Under the pieces are notes generated by a model. The model had not been told where the DNA came from. It searched no databases and saw only the letters and a list, made by a program, of their open reading frames with translations. From Chloroflexota bacterium (GTDB taxonomy: Bacteria > Chloroflexota > Anaerolineae > Aggregatilineales > Phototrophicaceae), in the NCBI GenBank assembly GCA_023392115.1, contig JAEVZT010000371.1, positions 1-6,811 of the forward strand: a stretch of DNA of 6,811 bases, written 5' to 3'. Position 1 is the first letter of the stretch; every line of letters begins with the position of its first letter. The position numbers were made by a program, and so were the translations under genes. This document shows, in pieces, positions 5,624 through 6,811 of this stretch.

Positions 5624-6811
5624 TTACGCCCACGCCTTCGAGCGTTCGACGGCGCGCTGCCAGTTCTTGTACAGCGTCTCACGCTGATCCTCGCTCATCG
5701 ACGGCTCAAACGTCTTATCGACCGCCCACTGCTGCTCGATCTGCTGGGGGGATGACCAGAAGCCTGTCGCCAGCCCGGCAAGGTACGCCGCGCCGAGCGC
5801 CGTCGTCTCGGCGATCTGCGAGCGCTGCACCGGCACGCCGAGGATATCCGCCTGAAACTGCATCAGGAAATCGTTGCCAATCATACCGCCGTCGACGCGC
5901 AGGGTTTGCAGCGCCATCCCCGAATCGGCTTGCATCGCCTCAACCACGTCGCGCGTCTGGTAGGCGACGCTTTCGAGCGCCGCGCGGACGATGTGCGCCC
6001 GCCCGCTGCCGCGCGTCAGCCCGACGATCGTCCCGCGCGCGTAGCCGTCCCAGTGCGGCGCGCCAAGCCCGACGAACGCCGGGACGAAGTAAACGCCGTT
6101 CGTGTCGGGAACGCTCCGCGCCAGCGGCTCGCTCTCGGCAGAATCGCCGATGATACCGAGTTCGTCGCGCAGCCACTGGACGACCGCCCCGGCGATGAAG
6201 ATGCTGCCTTCGAGCGCGTACTGCATTGGCGCGTCGTCGAGCTTCCACGCGACGGTGGTCAGCAGCCGGTTCTGCGACGCGATCGCCTGATCGCCGGTGT
6301 TCATGAGCAGGAAACAGCCGGTGCCGTAGGTGTTCTTCGCCATGCCCGGATGGTGACACGCCTGCCCGAACGTCGCCGCCTGCTGATCGCCCGCCACACC
6401 CGCGATCGGGATCGGCTTGCCGAACAGCGTCGTTTCGCCGTAGATCGCGCTGCTCGGCAGGACGCGCGGCAGGACGGAACGCGGAATCCGCAGCCGTTCG
6501 AGGATCGTGTCATCCCAATCGCCGCGCCGGATGTCGTAGAGCATCGTCCGGCTGGCGTTGCTGACGTCGGTCACGTGCAGCGCGCCGCCCGTCAGCCGCC
6601 AGATCAGGTAGCTGTCGACCGTGCCGAAGGCGAGTTCGCCGCGTTCGGCGCGTTCGCGCGCGCCGGGCACGTTGTCAAGCAGCCACGTCACCTTCGTCCC
6701 CGAAAAGTAGGCGTCGGTGACCAGCCCGGTCTTGTCGTAGATCACGGCGTCGAAGCCTTCCGCCTTGAGCTGCTCGCACATGTCGGCGGTGCGGCGGCAC
6801 TGCCAGACGAT
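5624..6811 (-). CDS. glpK: Glycerol kinase, C-terminal ~395 residues (5' end cut by window edge)
   Basis: GlpK phosphorylates glycerol with ATP to sn-glycerol-3-phosphate, which feeds the G3P dehydrogenase encoded at the other end of the window. The fragment begins at [10 protein letters not shown], equivalent to about residue 101 of E. coli GlpK (the Trp matches the glycerol-contacting W103). It runs to a TAA at 5624-5626. Visible motifs are the first FGGY signature [13 protein letters not shown], the catalytic Asp in GVAGDQQAA, the nucleotide-site stretch [34 protein letters not shown], the second FGGY signature [20 protein letters not shown], and LRVDGG. About 100 N-terminal residues, including the first phosphate-binding loop, lie off the right edge. 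Where E. coli has the GKGGTR loop that binds fructose-1,6-bisphosphate, this protein has only LFGKPIP (DNA 6407-6427). The C-terminal segment also does not resemble the E. coli IIA-Glc binding region. Feedback control of the E. coli kind is therefore unlikely. Confidence 0.97.
   Translation of the reverse strand: MVWQCRRTADMCEQLKAEGFDAVIYDKTGLVTDAYFSGTKVTWLLDNVPGARERAERGELAFGTVDSYLIWRLTGGALHVTDVSNASRTMLYDIRRGDWDDTILERLRIPRSVLPRVLPSSAIYGETTLFGKPIPIAGVAGDQQAATFGQACHHPGMAKNTYGTGCFLLMNTGDQAIASQNRLLTTVAWKLDDAPMQYALEGSIFIAGAVVQWLRDELGIIGDSAESEPLARSVPDTNGVYFVPAFVGLGAPHWDGYARGTIVGLTRGSGRAHIVRAALESVAYQTRDVVEAMQADSGMALQTLRVDGGMIGNDFLMQFQADILGVPVQRSQIAETTALGAAYLAGLATGFWSSPQQIEQQWAVDKTFEPSMSEDQRETLYKNWQRAVERSKAWA

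Overview
This is a GC-rich bacterial window in which every supported gene lies on the minus strand, so transcription runs from right to left. It is a glycerol / glycerol-3-phosphate (G3P) catabolism locus. It starts with the 3' part of glpK (glycerol kinase, cut by the right edge). It ends with a long open frame, cut by the left edge, whose translation matches anaerobic G3P dehydrogenase subunit A followed directly, in the same frame, by subunit B. The organism is probably a member of the Chloroflexota (Anaerolineae-like). That is an inference from the GC-rich composition, the bacterial SH3-domain secreted protein and the hairpin-rich intergenic repeat with CCTCACCC and CCCCTCTCC motifs. No marker gene proves it.

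Layout from right to left (transcription order): glpK C-terminal ~395 codons (5624-6811); a 224-bp intergenic region holding a ~131-bp structured repeat with three perfect hairpins inside a 10-bp terminal inverted repeat (5467-5597); a dienelactone-hydrolase-family protein (4704-5396); a PfkB/ribokinase-family sugar kinase (3786-4700); a secreted SH3-domain protein with an internally duplicated C-terminal module (2209-3789); and the glpA-glpB fusion (1-2173). The last four genes are separated by 3 nt, a 4-nt ATGA overlap and 35 nt, so they look like one transcription unit. glpK may belong to the same unit or be separated from it by the repeat.

How the genes work together: GlpK phosphorylates glycerol to G3P. 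The GlpA module (FAD plus a BFD-like Fe-S domain) and the GlpB module oxidise G3P to dihydroxyacetone phosphate and pass electrons on. In known systems this goes through the Fe-S subunit GlpC to menaquinone. No glpC, glpF or glpR is visible, and they may lie outside the window. The three genes between glpK and glpAB are not standard glp genes, and their link to glycerol metabolism is unproven. The most unusual features are the GlpA-GlpB fusion, the duplicated secreted SH3 protein inside a metabolic operon, a GlpK that lacks the E. coli-type fructose-1,6-bisphosphate loop, and the repeat that begins just after an orphan Shine-Dalgarno plus ATG behind glpK.
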